Shown: in pieces, positions 24,012 to 32,418 of the stretch | How the letters are laid out: each line of letters opens with the position of its first letter | Position numbering within the stretch: position 1 is the first letter of the stretch | DNA from: CAYUAG01 sp046483025 | GTDB taxonomy: Bacteria; Zhuqueibacterota; QNDG01; CAYUAG01 | NCBI GenBank assembly: GCA_046483025.1 | Contig: JAWODZ010000099.1 | Location: 1 to 43,337 of the forward strand | Reading direction: 5' to 3' | Length of the DNA: 43,337 bases | Program-made: the position numbers and the translations under genes | The notes under the pieces: generated by a model | What the model was told of the DNA's origin: nothing | The model's database searches: none | The model's input: only the letters and a program-made list of their open reading frames with translations

Positions 24012-26201
24012 TTACTTAATCATTAATTTCAATAAATTTCGCACCTCAATATGATTTAAGAGAAAAAAACGTGCATTTGTATTACTATAGCCAACCTTTA
24101 TTGAATAGGTATCTTTATCTAAAACCTTAAAAGCATCTTCATCAGTCCAATCATCGCCTATAAACATTGTAAAATCATAGTTATCTTTACTAAGCCAGAA
24201 ATTCAATGCACGACCTTTATTAAAAATACTATTTTTAACCTCTATCACTTTACTTCCATCCAAAACAGATAAATCTTTATTATAGGTAAAATGAATGAGA
24301 TCTTCTTTCAATTCTTTTTTTCTTACTTGGCCTAATTCGTGATGGACATTCCTATAATGCCATACCAGTGAGAATGTTTTTTCTTCAATCTCTGAACCTG
24401 GTGTTCTTAAAATATATTTTTCTAAGATTGGTCTGATTTCTTTTTTCCATTCATTACTCATTGCTTCAATTAATTTCCAATTTTTATCTTCTTTTTCTTT
24501 GATCCAGGCTCCATGTTCAGCACATAGTTCTATATCGAATTCTCCAAACCAGTTGTCCAGTGTTTCTCTGTCTCTGCCACTGATTATAACCATTCTATTA
24601 TAAATATTCTTATTCATCCTTGTTAATAATGCAGACAGCTCCGTATCTGGACGTGCTTCATCATATTTTTTAGTAAAAGGAACAAGAGTACCATCGTAGT
24701 CAAGAAATATAATTCTTTTTTTGCTTTTCCTGAAGTCTTCAACAAGTTTATTTCTACTTTTTTTAATCAATCTGCTACCAGTTATTTGCTCTTGTAGAGA
24801 TTTTATATGTGAAAGTCTATCCATAAAATCCCATGCCCAGTTCTTTACATCATACTCCTTAATTCGATTCTGCATTGTTCTGTTTTTTTTGATCTGTTCT
24901 TCTTCTGACATTTTAAGTGCATTATCTATTGAATCAGCTACTTCTTCTCTGTTATTTGGATTAACGATTATGGATTCTGCAAGTTCGCTTACTGCACCGG
25001 CCATACTGCTTAAAATGAGCACACCTTTACCATGCTTTTTAGTTGCAATGTATTCCTTGGCAATTAGATTCATACCATCTCTGATCGGAGTTACCAGACA
25101 GACATCTGCTAAACTATAAATAGTGGTCAGATGTTTGAAATCTAAAGATCGGTACATATAGACAACAGGAGTCCATTCTATGCAACCGTGCTTGCCGTTA
25201 ATACGGCCTACTAATTGATCAACATATTTTTTAAGTTCCCGATATTTTTTCACACTGGTTCTGGAAGGAACGGCAACCATAATGAGAACGACTTTTTTCT
25301 TGTATTCAGGATATTTATCGAGAAAATAGTCAAATGCTTCTAGTCTTTTAGGAATTCCTTTGCTATAATCTAATCTATCAACAGATAAGATGATTTTGCA
25401 TCCTTTTTGTAACTTACATTGATCTGTTATTTCTTTTTCCCATTTTTTATCAGGGGATATATTATAGAATTTATTATAATCTATTCCCATAGGAAAGGAA
25501 TCAACATTAACTAATCTATGATCAACTGAGAAATGTCCAAATTCATGATCATAATCGAGAATACGTCGTACACTACTGGTAAAATGTCTGACATAGTCAT
25601 AGGTGTGAAAACCAATAAGATCTGCTCCCATTATACCCTTAATTATTTCTCTACTCCAGGGTAAGAGGCGAAAAATTTCATAGGAAGGGAAAGGTATATG
25701 TAAAAAATAACCGATTTGGGATTGTGGAAATTCATTTTTTAGCATTTGTGGTAAAAGAAAAAGATGATAATCATGTACCCAAATAGTATCACCTGGTTTT
25801 ATAATGTTTTTGGCAGTTTTAAAGAATAATTCATTAACCCTTTTATAGGATTCCCATTGATCATCTCTATATATCACTGATTCCGGGAAATAGTGAAAGA
25901 GAGGCCAGATTGTTCTGTTACAGAAACCTGAGTAATAATTTTTTATATCATTTCTGGTTAAATAAATCGGATAATTTTTATAATCTTTAATTAGACGTTT
26001 TTCTACTTCTTTCTTGATTCCGGTATCCAGAAAATCAGTTGCCAGACCACACCAACCAATCCATTTACAATTGTAGTTTTTATAGAAAGATCCCATTCCA
26101 GTTGCTAAGCCACCGACACTTTGAATGATTTCTATTGATTTTCCTCTGGTTTTAATAGTCACGGGTAAACGGTTTGAAATTAATATTATTCTTTTTTTCA
26201 T
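24012..26201 (-). CDS. Bifunctional trehalose-6-phosphate synthase/phosphatase
   Basis: 729 residues. Residues about 1-470 are a GT20 synthase: ISNRLP (8-13), QSVGGLATG (27-35), VHDYHLFLLP, GFHTYDY, DRLDYSKGIPKRLEAF, and DGMNLIAKEY. Residues about 490-729 are the HAD phosphatase, with nucleophile D501 and acid D503 in LDYDGTLVPF, then SGRD and GDDWTDEDAF. The single chain therefore makes trehalose from UDP-glucose and glucose-6-phosphate. An AAAGGA site precedes the ATG. It is convergent with the histidine kinase gene and transcribed from a divergent promoter region with the acylase gene. Both active sites look intact. Trehalose usually protects against osmotic or desiccation stress. Confidence 0.93.
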   Translation of the reverse strand: MKKRIILISNRLPVTIKTRGKSIEIIQSVGGLATGMGSFYKNYNCKWIGWCGLATDFLDTGIKKEVEKRLIKDYKNYPIYLTRNDIKNYYSGFCNRTIWPLFHYFPESVIYRDDQWESYKRVNELFFKTAKNIIKPGDTIWVHDYHLFLLPQMLKNEFPQSQIGYFLHIPFPSYEIFRLLPWSREIIKGIMGADLIGFHTYDYVRHFTSSVRRILDYDHEFGHFSVDHRLVNVDSFPMGIDYNKFYNISPDKKWEKEITDQCKLQKGCKIILSVDRLDYSKGIPKRLEAFDYFLDKYPEYKKKVVLIMVAVPSRTSVKKYRELKKYVDQLVGRINGKHGCIEWTPVVYMYRSLDFKHLTTIYSLADVCLVTPIRDGMNLIAKEYIATKKHGKGVLILSSMAGAVSELAESIIVNPNNREEVADSIDNALKMSEEEQIKKNRTMQNRIKEYDVKNWAWDFMDRLSHIKSLQEQITGSRLIKKSRNKLVEDFRKSKKRIIFLDYDGTLVPFTKKYDEARPDTELSALLTRMNKNIYNRMVIISGRDRETLDNWFGEFDIELCAEHGAWIKEKEDKNWKLIEAMSNEWKKEIRPILEKYILRTPGSEIEEKTFSLVWHYRNVHHELGQVRKKELKEDLIHFTYNKDLSVLDGSKVIEVKNSIFNKGRALNFWLSKDNYDFTMFIGDDWTDEDAFKVLDKDTYSIKVGYSNTNARFFLLNHIEVRNLLKLMIK

Positions 26202-26445
26202 ATCTGTAAAATCCTTTATGAAGTTTCTTAAATTATTGTAGCATGTTTCCTGGAATAATCAATTTTTTTTAGCAAAAAGTTTTAATAAGAGATATCCGTA
26301 TAATATTTTTTAAATTTACATTAAAAAACAGTACTGTCTCTTACTTTACTGGCTGAACAGGATGTGCCATATCTTGGATAAAATTTGTTTTATGATTAAT
26401 TTCTTTTTTATATTATCTGCCATAATACTAGCTCTCTTATTAATA

Positions 26446-26474
26446 AAGATAGCAGATAGTTCCCTAAATGTCAA
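26446..26474 (-). promoter_or_regulatory. Promoter of the trehalose synthase/phosphatase gene
   Basis: Minus strand TTGACA (26474-26469), 17-base spacer, TATCTT (26451-26446). It is the mirror image of the acylase promoter. It implies a 5' untranslated region of about 235 bases. Confidence 0.5.
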
Positions 26475-26500
26475 ATTTTTTTGAGCATTCTATAATTTGC

Positions 26501-26529
26501 TTGACATTTATAAAAACAATTTGTAATGT
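26501..26529 (+). promoter_or_regulatory. Promoter of the acylase-exoribonuclease operon
   Basis: TTGACA (26501-26506), 17 bases, TAATGT (26524-26529), 38 bases upstream of the ATG at 26568, with TAAGGA as ribosome-binding site. Confidence 0.7.
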
Positions 26530-26567
26530 TAAGCTCAGTCAATAATTAAAAATTCTTTAAGGAAAAG

Positions 26568-28751
26568 ATGAATAAGAGTGTCAGAATAGTTTTTATCATA
26601 TTCACTATAATTTTACTATCATTAACGTTCATATGTTATTTTGCTTATCAAATGGTAACACAATCACTCCCTAAAACTAATATTACTTTGGATATAGCTT
26701 GTATAGATACAAAAGTCGATGTTTATCGTGATAAATACAGCATTCCTCATGTCGTAGCTCAAAACGAGTATGATCTTTATTTTACTCAAGGATTTATAAC
26801 CTCACAGGACCGTTTCTGGCAAATGGATATCATAAAACGAGCTGCCCAGGGCAAGCTTTCAGAGATTTTCGGTTCCCTAACTATTAAGCATGATAAAACA
26901 ATACTCAAACTGGGTTTTAAAAGAAGAGCACAACAGATTGCATCAAATTTATCATCTGATGCAAAACAGGCTCTTGAAGCTTATGTTGAGGGAATAAATT
27001 GCTATATAGAAAATGATAATCTTCCCATTGAGTATAAACTCCTTTACTATACACCTGAAATATGGACTATAGAGGATTGTATTTCCATTATGCAGTTCTG
27101 GGAATGGCAAATGGACAGAGGGTGGAAAATTGATTTAATTAAAGATTTTTTAACAGACACACTTGGAACAACTAAATTTAAAAAACATTTCTCCTATTCT
27201 AAAGAGAAAAAAATATTAGCAAACAGTAAGCTTTTTGCTTTTTTAAAGCCATTGTTAACAGATCCTCTACCTGCATCTTTTCCCAGGATTGGTTATGATT
27301 TTTGTGCTTTTATGCTGTCAGAAAACAAGAGTCTTTCCTCCGCCCCTTTAGTTTCATTGATAGTTAATACTAATCCGGTCATTCCCTGTATTTTTTATGA
27401 AATTCATCTAGCGGGTAAAATAACCAATATGTATGGATTTTCAATTCCTGGAATTCCCGGTGTTTTAATGGGGTACAATGAGTATATAATCTGGGGAGCC
27501 GGCAATCCCAAAAATCACGCAGTGCGGTTTCGTCCTATACAAGATTTGTCCTCTGTTTTTTCCTTAACGACCTATAACGATACACTTAAAATTGCACCGG
27601 ATTCATCTTTGAATGTTAAAAGTTATCAATTAGATAACCGTCCTCTTATCCCGATTAATAGTAAAACAGAGTCATCTATAACGGAGTATGTTATGATTGA
27701 CTGGCCAGGTTTTGAATTACATACTTTATGGGATACTTTTTATCAAATTGGAAAGGCCAGAGATAGGAAAGATTTTGATAAAGCAGTTCAAAATAATTAT
27801 TCAAATTCCTTAAGCTTTTTCTATGCTGATAAGGAAACCATACATAACAGTAGAGTATATGCTGCTGAAGGATATGATATGAATGGTGATTTGCAAACCA
27901 CCTCATCAAAAAATTCATTAATTATTTCTCAGTTAGGACGTAAGATTAGAGTACATCAATTGCTGGATCAGCAGGACAGCATCTCAATGCAGGATGTGAA
28001 AAGAATGCAATCAGATGAATATTCTATTTATGCTGATACTCTGAAGAAGAAAATTACTTCTCTAATCAATCCCTGTAATTTTAAAAAGAAAATAGAACGA
28101 GATATATTAGAAAAGTTAACCGTATGGAAGGGGGACATGAAAGCAGGAAGCAGTGAAGCTGTATTTTTTCAAACTTTTATGTATAAAATTTTCCGGAAGA
28201 GTTTAGAAAATGAAATCAGTGACAGTTTGATTACTATAATTCTTCTTTGTAATCCCTTGTATTATGAAATAGTCTATTCAATAATAAATGATATATATTC
28301 AGGAAATGCAGCTATTTCTATTTTGATAGATTCCTTCAAAGAGGCAGTTGAATATCTCCAAAATAAATTAAGCGAGGATATTTCACAATGGTCTTGGGGT
28401 GCTCTTCACAGGTTTTGGTTGCAGAATCCCATGGGGGCTAATCCTTTTTTAAAAAGCACCTATAATCTGGGATCTTTTGCAGCAGGCGGTTCTTTTCATA
28501 CCATAGATAAATACACTAGTGATTTGAATTCATTATTTTCTGTACAGTCGATCCCCGGGGCTAAAATGATCATAGATTTGCAAGGCAAAAACAGTTCTAT
28601 TTCAGTACTTTCAACCGGACAGTCCGGTCAGCCTTTTGATGATCATTACAGAGATCAGGTTGAACTCTCCATTTATAATTTTTATCACTCTAATATGACA
28701 GATACAACCAAACTGGATGCTACCGGTTGGGATCATTTGATAATAAGATAA
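26568..28751 (+). CDS. Penicillin-acylase-family protein lacking the catalytic serine
   Basis: 727 residues with one N-terminal membrane anchor (8-30). The family skeleton is clear: VYRDKYSIPHVVAQNEYDLYFTQGFITSQDRFWQMDI ... AAQGKLSEIFG in the alpha-chain region, FYEIHLAG, GFSIPGIPGVLMGYNEYIIWG, and at the C-terminus WSWGALHRFW and VLSTGQSGQPFDDHYRDQ. At the autoprocessing site the usual G-S-N-N-W-A is replaced by G242-Y-D-F-C-A, so the N-terminal nucleophile Ser and its neighbour Asn are missing. The segment between FYADKE and VHQLLD is about 70 residues shorter than usual and lacks the TANN oxyanion Asn. Family members cleave themselves and hydrolyse amides such as acyl-homoserine lactones; this one should do neither. 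Confidence 0.85.
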   Translation: MNKSVRIVFIIFTIILLSLTFICYFAYQMVTQSLPKTNITLDIACIDTKVDVYRDKYSIPHVVAQNEYDLYFTQGFITSQDRFWQMDIIKRAAQGKLSEIFGSLTIKHDKTILKLGFKRRAQQIASNLSSDAKQALEAYVEGINCYIENDNLPIEYKLLYYTPEIWTIEDCISIMQFWEWQMDRGWKIDLIKDFLTDTLGTTKFKKHFSYSKEKKILANSKLFAFLKPLLTDPLPASFPRIGYDFCAFMLSENKSLSSAPLVSLIVNTNPVIPCIFYEIHLAGKITNMYGFSIPGIPGVLMGYNEYIIWGAGNPKNHAVRFRPIQDLSSVFSLTTYNDTLKIAPDSSLNVKSYQLDNRPLIPINSKTESSITEYVMIDWPGFELHTLWDTFYQIGKARDRKDFDKAVQNNYSNSLSFFYADKETIHNSRVYAAEGYDMNGDLQTTSSKNSLIISQLGRKIRVHQLLDQQDSISMQDVKRMQSDEYSIYADTLKKKITSLINPCNFKKKIERDILEKLTVWKGDMKAGSSEAVFFQTFMYKIFRKSLENEISDSLITIILLCNPLYYEIVYSIINDIYSGNAAISILIDSFKEAVEYLQNKLSEDISQWSWGALHRFWLQNPMGANPFLKSTYNLGSFAAGGSFHTIDKYTSDLNSLFSVQSIPGAKMIIDLQGKNSSISVLSTGQSGQPFDDHYRDQVELSIYNFYHSNMTDTTKLDATGWDHLIIR

Positions 28752-28766
28752 CTCTGGAGAAAAATT

Positions 28767-29765
28767 ATGGACTTTAAAAATAATCTTGAAAAAATTGAAA
28801 ATTTCCAAGAAAATCAGACCATCACCTCTTTTTTTATAGTGAGAAAATCAGAATTACGGTCAACCAAAAATAATAAACCCTATTTACACCTTGAACTGGG
28901 AGATGCTACCGGAAGGATCGGAGCCAAACTATGGGATCAGGCAGAACCAATTTACAAAGAAATATCTGAAGGTGATATAATTAAAGTACAGGGATTGGTT
29001 GAATTATATCGAGAGACTAAACAGCTTAATATAAAAAAAATTCGTTTAGCAAAACAAGAAGATAATGTACTGCATAGAGATTTTATTCCTCAAACCAAGA
29101 AAAATATAGAAAAACTGTGGGAAACAATCGAGACAAAAATTACCTCTATTTCTAATCCTGATCTGAAAAAACTTATTGATAAAGTTTTTTATAAGAATAA
29201 CCGGGTGGAAAAATTTAAAATAGCTCCAGGGGGAAAACTCTGGCATCATGCTTATATTGGTGGTTTGTGTGAGCACACTCTATCTGTGTGTGAAATATGC
29301 GAGAGCATGAGCATGCTTTATCCCCATTGTAACCGTGACCTTCTTTTAACCGGAGCTTTGCTACATGATATTGGTAAAATAGATGAGTATGGATATGAAA
29401 AAGGATTTATTGATTTTACTGATCAGGGAAGACTCTGGGGCCATATCTCCATTGGGGCCCAGCAGGTCAGAAAAGCTGTAGAGGAAATTGAAGAAGAATC
29501 CTCTTTTCCGGAAGAAATGAAAAAAAATATCATTCATCTGATTCTAAGTCATCAGGGTGAATATGAACATGGTTCACCAGTGCTCCCCAAAACTCTGGAA
29601 GCAATAATTTTGTATTACTCTGATGAAATGGATTCTAAAGCTAATGCTTTTCAACATATAATTGATAGAGATACAGAACCTGGGAAACGCTGGAGTAAAT
29701 ATATTAATTTGGTAAACCGGTTTCTCTATCTAAATCAGAGTGAAGATGAAGTGGTTGGGGAGTAA
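28767..29765 (+). CDS. YhaM-type 3'-5' exoribonuclease (OB fold plus HD domain)
   Basis: 332 residues. An N-terminal OB-fold (about 16-95, LELGDATGRIGAKLWDQAEPIYKEISEGDIIKVQG) is followed by a metal-dependent HD domain with KLWHHAYIGGLCEHT, the H200-D201 pair in ALLHDIGKIDEY, HISIGAQQV, and LSHQGEYEHGSP, all characteristic of YhaM. This family degrades short RNA from the 3' end and has been linked to mRNA and DNA end processing. Length and motifs are normal. It begins 15 bases after the acylase-like gene with TGGAG upstream of the ATG, so the two are co-transcribed, though no functional connection is evident. Confidence 0.9.
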   Translation: MDFKNNLEKIENFQENQTITSFFIVRKSELRSTKNNKPYLHLELGDATGRIGAKLWDQAEPIYKEISEGDIIKVQGLVELYRETKQLNIKKIRLAKQEDNVLHRDFIPQTKKNIEKLWETIETKITSISNPDLKKLIDKVFYKNNRVEKFKIAPGGKLWHHAYIGGLCEHTLSVCEICESMSMLYPHCNRDLLLTGALLHDIGKIDEYGYEKGFIDFTDQGRLWGHISIGAQQVRKAVEEIEEESSFPEEMKKNIIHLILSHQGEYEHGSPVLPKTLEAIILYYSDEMDSKANAFQHIIDRDTEPGKRWSKYINLVNRFLYLNQSEDEVVGE

Positions 29766-29849
29766 TATCCTCTTCTGGATGTATGTTGTCCGCTGGTATA
29801 ACAGGACTGCAGGTGTTTTGTGTTTCTTGTACATATTAAAATGATTGCC

Positions 29850-29869
29850 ATTCCCGCGAAACCGGGAAT
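29850..29869. repeat. ATTCCCG-type hairpin repeat, copy 2
   Basis: ATTCCCG (29850-29856) pairs with CGGGAAT (29863-29869), followed by TTAGGGGG, the same layout as 12136-12160. Confidence 0.55.
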
Positions 29870-29945
29870 TTAGGGGGAGGAGAGGGAAGTAATAGATGTC
29901 GTCGTGTAAAATAGTTTACAGTTTTCAAGAGAGTCTTTCCACAAT

Positions 29946-30155
29946 GTCATTCTGAACGAGCATAGCGAGTGAAGAATCTCATGCCACTAAGTGAATAGGT
30001 ATAACGGTTTTTTATTGATAAAGGATGATTCTTTAAAAAATTATATTCATTTCCATTAAAACTTGATACTTTACTGTACCCTCAGTGGCGTGAGATTCTT
30101 TGCTCACTGCGGTCGAGCAGGATAACTTCTTCGTCACTTCGTTCCACAGTATGAC
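29946..30155. repeat. 210-base imperfect inverted-repeat element
   Basis: The left arm (29946-29988) starts GTCATTCTGAACGAGC and ends AGAATCTCATGCCACT; the right arm (30084-30155) begins AGTGGCGTGAGATTCT and ends ATGAC. The inner 16 bases match at 15 positions and the outer ends (GTCAT/ATGAC) also match, while the right arm carries an extra internal repeat (GAACGAAGTGACGAAGAA on the minus strand). Non-autonomous palindromic elements with GTCATTCTGA-type ends and a GAAGAATCTC core are common in bacterial intergenic DNA. Confidence 0.6.
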
Positions 30156-30345
30156 AGGATTGTCAATTATTATTTTGAGTTAAAGATAAACGAGGGAGAG
30201 GAGGTTTTAAGATTAAATAAGATTGGGAAACAGAAGGGGAAAAATTGTTGTTTTAGTTGTAAACCTATTTCAGGACAAGACCATACTTCTTCCTACTACC
30301 ATCCCTGGATGTCTGCTTTCTCAGGCATGTCAAAATAAACCGATA

Positions 30346-30798
30346 TTATTTAATTTTTTTTAAAATCCGCTCAATCCCTCTCATATAACTCTCTACCCCC
30401 AAGCCAGAGATTTGGTCTACACACACAGGTGAAATAACCGAAATTCTTCTGAAATCTTCCCGATGATGAATGTCAGACAGGTGGGCTTCCACCACTGGGA
30501 TGGAAACAGCAGCAACTGCGTCTCTGATGGTATAACTGTAATGTGTAAGGGCACCGGGATTGATGACAATACCGGTATATTTTTTCTCTGCTCTTTGAAT
30601 ACAGTCGATTATTTTCCCTTCATGATTAGACTGAAAGGTTTTGACTTTTACAGATTTTGACCTGGCAAAATCTGTAATCTGTTTATTAATTTCCCTCAGG
30701 GTCAGGGTGCCATATAATTCCGGTTCTCTCTTCCCCAGCAGATTTAGATTAGGTCCATGAATAACCATTATTTTTATATTTCTAATTGTTTTTTTCAT
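30346..30798 (-). CDS. aroQ: 3-dehydroquinate dehydratase, type II
   Basis: 150 residues, the usual size of the type II enzyme. It dehydrates 3-dehydroquinate to 3-dehydroshikimate (step 3). HGPNLNLLGKREPELYG carries R24 and the catalytic base Y29; NPGALTHYSYTIRDA and VVEAHLSDIHHREDFRR with H106 complete the active site. It is the last gene of the operon; its start lies 17 bases inside aroB, so it is coupled. An internal Met at position 11 is a possible later start, but the overlap and family length favour the first. Confidence 0.95.
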   Translation of the reverse strand: MKKTIRNIKIMVIHGPNLNLLGKREPELYGTLTLREINKQITDFARSKSVKVKTFQSNHEGKIIDCIQRAEKKYTGIVINPGALTHYSYTIRDAVAAVSIPVVEAHLSDIHHREDFRRISVISPVCVDQISGLGVESYMRGIERILKKIK

Positions 30799-31876
30799 AT
30801 TCCAGCCAGATTTTAATATAAGATTTAAGATTATTCTCTTTAATGATTTCAGTTTTCCCTATTACTTTTAATAGAACAATATTCAATCCCTGATGGGTTT
30901 GTTTTTTATCGATCAGAGTCTTATAAAAAAGATTGTTTTCATTAATGTCCTCAGGGAGTGGAGGTAAAGAGATAAGTTTTAAAAGAGATTCGATTCTTTT
31001 AAAATCAGATTTATTAATTAAACCCTTTTGTTGTGATACAAAAGCAGCCCATTTAATGCCATACAAAACAGCTTCTCCGTGTCTGAAAAAGGTATAATCA
31101 GTGACAGCTTCCAGTGCGTGACCAATGCTGTGTCCAAAGTTCAAAATTTTTCTCAGGTTTTTTTCTTTTTCATCTTTGCTAACAATATCAGCTTTAATAC
31201 GGCAGCACTGATAAATCACCTGAGAGATCAGATTAATATCATTAAAGGTATAGAATGTATTTATACTATTTTTTAAAAGATCGAATAAATTATTTTCTTT
31301 GATCAGACTGTATTTGATTATTTCTCCCAGCCCGGAATTGATCTCCCGTTTATCCAGCGTTTTAAGTACCAAGGGATCGATAAGTACCATCAGCGGCTGA
31401 TAGAAATTTCCGATTAAATTTTTGCCAAGCGGATGATTAATGGCTGTTTTACCACCCACACTGCTGTCCACCTGGGCAAGTAGTGTGGTCGGTATTTGAA
31501 TGTAGGGAATTCCCCGCAAAAAGGTGGCTGCTGCAAATCCTGCCAGGTCACCGATTACCCCTCCACCCAGGGCTATGATACAACTGTCTCTTTTTACTTT
31601 GAGTTTTATGAGTTTAATATAAATGTCCTTAAGAGTTTCTATAGATTTGGAGTGTTCACCATCCGGTACAGTAATAAGTTCAGTATTTACTCCTGTTCCG
31701 GAGAGATTCTGCAGAAGTCGCCGGGAATAAAGCCGGGATACTGTTTTATCGGAGATTACTATCAGAGAATCAGAGGATGAAGTCTTGGTTATGATTTTTC
31801 TGGCCTGGTCGAGTAAACCGGCTTTTATCAAAATATTATAACTGTAATTTTTCAGTTTGACTCTGACTTTTTTCAT
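30782..31876 (-). CDS. aroB: 3-dehydroquinate synthase
   Basis: 364 residues. It converts DAHP to 3-dehydroquinate (step 2) using NAD+ and a divalent metal. Motifs in order: PDGEHSKSIETL, GGGVIGDLAGFAAATFLRG (NAD binding), QIPTTLLAQVDSSVGGKTAIN, GKNLIGNFYQP, SGLGEIIKYSLI, and NFGHSIGHALE with metal-binding His. The ATG shares its A with the stop of aroK (TAATG at 31876). Confidence 0.96.
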   Translation of the reverse strand: MKKVRVKLKNYSYNILIKAGLLDQARKIITKTSSSDSLIVISDKTVSRLYSRRLLQNLSGTGVNTELITVPDGEHSKSIETLKDIYIKLIKLKVKRDSCIIALGGGVIGDLAGFAAATFLRGIPYIQIPTTLLAQVDSSVGGKTAINHPLGKNLIGNFYQPLMVLIDPLVLKTLDKREINSGLGEIIKYSLIKENNLFDLLKNSINTFYTFNDINLISQVIYQCCRIKADIVSKDEKEKNLRKILNFGHSIGHALEAVTDYTFFRHGEAVLYGIKWAAFVSQQKGLINKSDFKRIESLLKLISLPPLPEDINENNLFYKTLIDKKQTHQGLNIVLLKVIGKTEIIKENNLKSYIKIWLEYEKNN

Positions 31877-32418
31877 TAAACTATTTTTTTTGAGATAAGG
31901 TGTGATATGATTTTTTTAACTATGATATCCGATTCCGGAGCAGAATCAAAGTGCAGGTAGAGATCAGCTTTATGGTAATAGGATTGGCGTTTTTCTATCA
32001 GCTCTTTAATAAGCTGCATACGATTATTACTGCTGTGTAACAGCGGTCGTTTACTGTCTTGTTTCAAACGAGAAATAAGTATCTCAGGGGAAAAGGAAAG
32101 TGTAATAGTAAAACCAGTAGAAGATATTTTATTCCAGTTTTCCGAACTCAGTACTGCTCCACCGCCAAGAGCAATAATCTGATTATGGAGCTGACATATT
32201 TCTGAGATCACTTCCTTTTCATAGTACCGGAATTTTTCTTCCCCCTGTTTTTCAAAAATCTGAAAAATTGAGAGACCTATTTTTTTTTCTATGATGGCAT
32301 CTGTATCTTTAAAGGGGCAGTTTAATTTTTCGGCAAGCAGAGAACCTACAGTGGTTTTTCCACATCCCATAAATCCCATGATATAGATGTTTTGTATTTC
32401 AGGAGGCAGAATAAGCAC
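31876..32418 (-). CDS. aroK: Shikimate kinase
   Basis: 180 residues from a GTG start at 32418, selected because AGGAGA lies eight bases upstream; the first ATG is inside the Walker A region and too late. Step 5: phosphorylates shikimate with ATP. Walker A GFMGCGKTT (15-23, K21), shikimate-binding D in FKDTDAIIEK, LGGGAV, and the lid KRPLL are present. It overlaps the end of aroC by 20 bases. Whether it is aroK or aroL cannot be told; in single-copy operons aroK is the usual name. Confidence 0.94.
   Translation of the reverse strand: MLILPPEIQNIYIMGFMGCGKTTVGSLLAEKLNCPFKDTDAIIEKKIGLSIFQIFEKQGEEKFRYYEKEVISEICQLHNQIIALGGGAVLSSENWNKISSTGFTITLSFSPEILISRLKQDSKRPLLHSSNNRMQLIKELIEKRQSYYHKADLYLHFDSAPESDIIVKKIISHLISKKIV

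Larger units (their letters stand above)
26202..26567. other. Divergent intergenic region, trehalose gene / acylase gene
   Basis: 366 AT-rich bases without a gene. The main content is a pair of back-to-back promoters whose -35 boxes form a perfect inverted repeat (TAAATGTCAA 26465-26474 and TTGACATTTA 26501-26510). About 240 bases lie between the minus-strand promoter and the trehalose gene; nothing else was recognised in it. Confidence 0.6.
29766..30345. other. Repeat-containing intergenic region between convergent genes
   Basis: 580 bases between the ends of the exoribonuclease gene and the aro operon, with no coding potential. It contains a CATTCCCG-type hairpin repeat (29850-29869) and a large imperfect inverted repeat (29946-30155). 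No U-tailed terminator was seen for either transcript, so the palindromes may act as barriers. Confidence 0.7.

Noticed and set aside
24721..25119. 132-residue plus-strand open frame
   Set aside because: Antisense to the trehalose synthase/phosphatase gene, with a hydrophobic composition arising from reversed Glu/Lys codons.
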